Positions 63,393 through 64,000 of a DNA stretch of 64,000 bases are shown here, piece after piece. A program made the translations under genes and the position numbers. Origin of the DNA: Luteimonas mephitis DSM 12574 (GTDB lineage: Bacteria; Pseudomonadota; Gammaproteobacteria; Xanthomonadales; Xanthomonadaceae); NCBI RefSeq assembly GCF_000422305.1, contig NZ_AULN01000012.1, forward strand, positions 331,001 through 395,000, read 5' to 3'. Each line of letters opens with the position of its first letter. Within the stretch, counting starts at the first letter, position 1. The notes below the pieces were generated by a model. That model saw only the letters and a program-made list of their open reading frames with translations, had not been told where the DNA came from and did no database searches.

Positions 63393-64000
63393 CTACTGCA
63401 CCGACTGGATCCGCAGGTCGATCTCGTCCTTGCCGTCCTTGCGCTGCAGGATGCGCGCCGGCACCGGCAGGCCTTCGACGACCCACGCGACGGTTTCCTT
63501 GTTGCCGCTGGCGTACGAGACCTTGGTCGCGGGGCGTGGCTTGCCGCCGACGGTGATGGTGTCCTTGCCGACGACCTTGTAGGTCAGCTTCTTGACCCGG
63601 CCGTCCTCGACCATCCGGTACGAAAGCGGCTTGCCCGCGGGAACGTCGCGGGCGAGTTCGAGGTTGAGCAGCAGCGCATCGACGTCGCCGGCCTGCAGCT
63701 TCACCGGGCCGGCGCGCTCGGCCTTGACGTCGCCGCTCCATGTGGCAACGCCCTTGCCCCAGTCGTAGGTCGCCTGCTTGTCGGTCTTCTTGATCAGCAG
63801 CAGTGACGAGTCGGTTCCCGAGAGCGGGCGCCACTTGCCGTCGTGGTCTTCGAACACGGTGCTCTGGTCGAGCTTGATGCCGCCGCTGCCGATGCTGAGC
63901 GTGTACTTCCAGCGATCGTTGCCTTGCGGCTCCAGGGTCATCCGGCCGTTGCCCTGCAGGCCCATGTAGCTGGCCTGGTAGATGGCGGTGAACGGCTCGA
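63393..64000 (-). CDS. DUF3108 family protein, 5' end outside window
   Basis: At least 202 codons of a DUF3108-type protein are present, and the frame stays open to the window edge, so the start lies beyond it. Visible segments are FTAIYQASYMGLQGNGRMTLEP, TVFEDHDGKWRPL, AGDVDALLLNLELARDVPAGKPLSYRMVEDGRVKKLTYKVVGK and VAWVVEGLPVPARILQRKDGKDEIDLRI. Family members are exported proteins of unknown function with a beta-rich fold. A signal peptide would be encoded outside the window. A methionine at 63965 is internal. Confidence 0.85.
   Translation of the reverse strand, partial: EPFTAIYQASYMGLQGNGRMTLEPQGNDRWKYTLSIGSGGIKLDQSTVFEDHDGKWRPLSGTDSSLLLIKKTDKQATYDWGKGVATWSGDVKAERAGPVKLQAGDVDALLLNLELARDVPAGKPLSYRMVEDGRVKKLTYKVVGKDTITVGGKPRPATKVSYASGNKETVAWVVEGLPVPARILQRKDGKDEIDLRIQSVQ

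Noticed and set aside
62926-63834. Open frame with GAGSWELGAGG repeats
   Set aside because: It is the translation of the heptad array joined to an antisense frame of the DUF3108 gene.

Overview
The window looks like a chromosomal segment of a high-GC gammaproteobacterium of the Xanthomonadaceae/Lysobacteraceae (Lysobacter, Luteimonas, Xanthomonas or a relative). The evidence is the very high GC, the block kdsD-kdsC-lptC-lptA-lptB-rpoN-hpf-ptsN-hprK-rapZ, the permease-less PTS block EIIA-HPr-EI followed by mgtE, the hemE/aroB/aroK cluster and the pilT-pilU pair. Genus and species cannot be fixed from the sequence alone.

Layout. 0-10 kb: a LysM/lytic enzyme, a yceI-cytochrome b561-yceI module, a large hybrid histidine kinase, then an HD-domain protein, a membrane coiled-coil protein and a lipoprotein. 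10.7-17.9 kb: a translationally coupled type I restriction-modification locus in the order hsdR-hsdS-(decayed rhuM)-hsdM-GIY-YIG protein. 17.9-20.2 kb: a repeat-rich gap, a small conserved gene and a frameshifted MAPEG pseudogene. 20.2-33.3 kb: small conserved and metabolic genes (GFA, VOC, a SufR-like regulator, folE, a Rieske/AIF-type flavoprotein, an SDR/LysR chimeric remnant, hemE, aroB, aroK, dodecin, a P-loop kinase). 33.3-44.8 kb: pdxH, a BtuF-like protein, DoxX, proC-yggS, pilT-pilU, sodA, a large composite inverted repeat, tag, slyD-like, yqgE-ruvX, pyrB. 44.9-59.7 kb: nearly all minus strand, with mgtE, the regulatory PTS, an inserted pair of accessory genes (a beta-helix protein and a trypsin-like protease), and the rapZ to kdsD block. 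60.9-64 kb: bolA-like, murA, a small EF-hand protein, more repeats and a DUF3108 protein cut by the window end.

How genes work together. The phosphorelay proteins EI, HPr (both His15 and Ser46 present), EIIA-Man, EIIA-Ntr, HprK and RapZ lie near rpoN without any sugar permease, which suggests a regulatory rather than a transport PTS. kdsD-kdsC supply Kdo for lipopolysaccharide, LptA/B/C export the lipopolysaccharide, and MurA starts peptidoglycan synthesis. The RM locus is coupled by four-base overlaps.

The most unusual signal is in the repeats. (a) Palindromic elements with an invariant GTAGGAGCG head sit exactly at gene ends, and the TAG inside the head is the stop codon of seven genes. 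(b) Many non-coding arrays have a 7-bp unit (or 14 or 21 bp) whose sequence differs from locus to locus but whose period does not. Several are inverted pairs lying at gene starts, where they are translated into the N-termini of HsdS, a BtuF-like protein and ProC. (c) A composite module (pyrimidine-rich tandem repeat plus a conserved GC hairpin) occurs three times, twice as the arms of an inverted structure of about 450 bp. No CRISPR array, tRNA, rRNA, prophage or transposase was seen.
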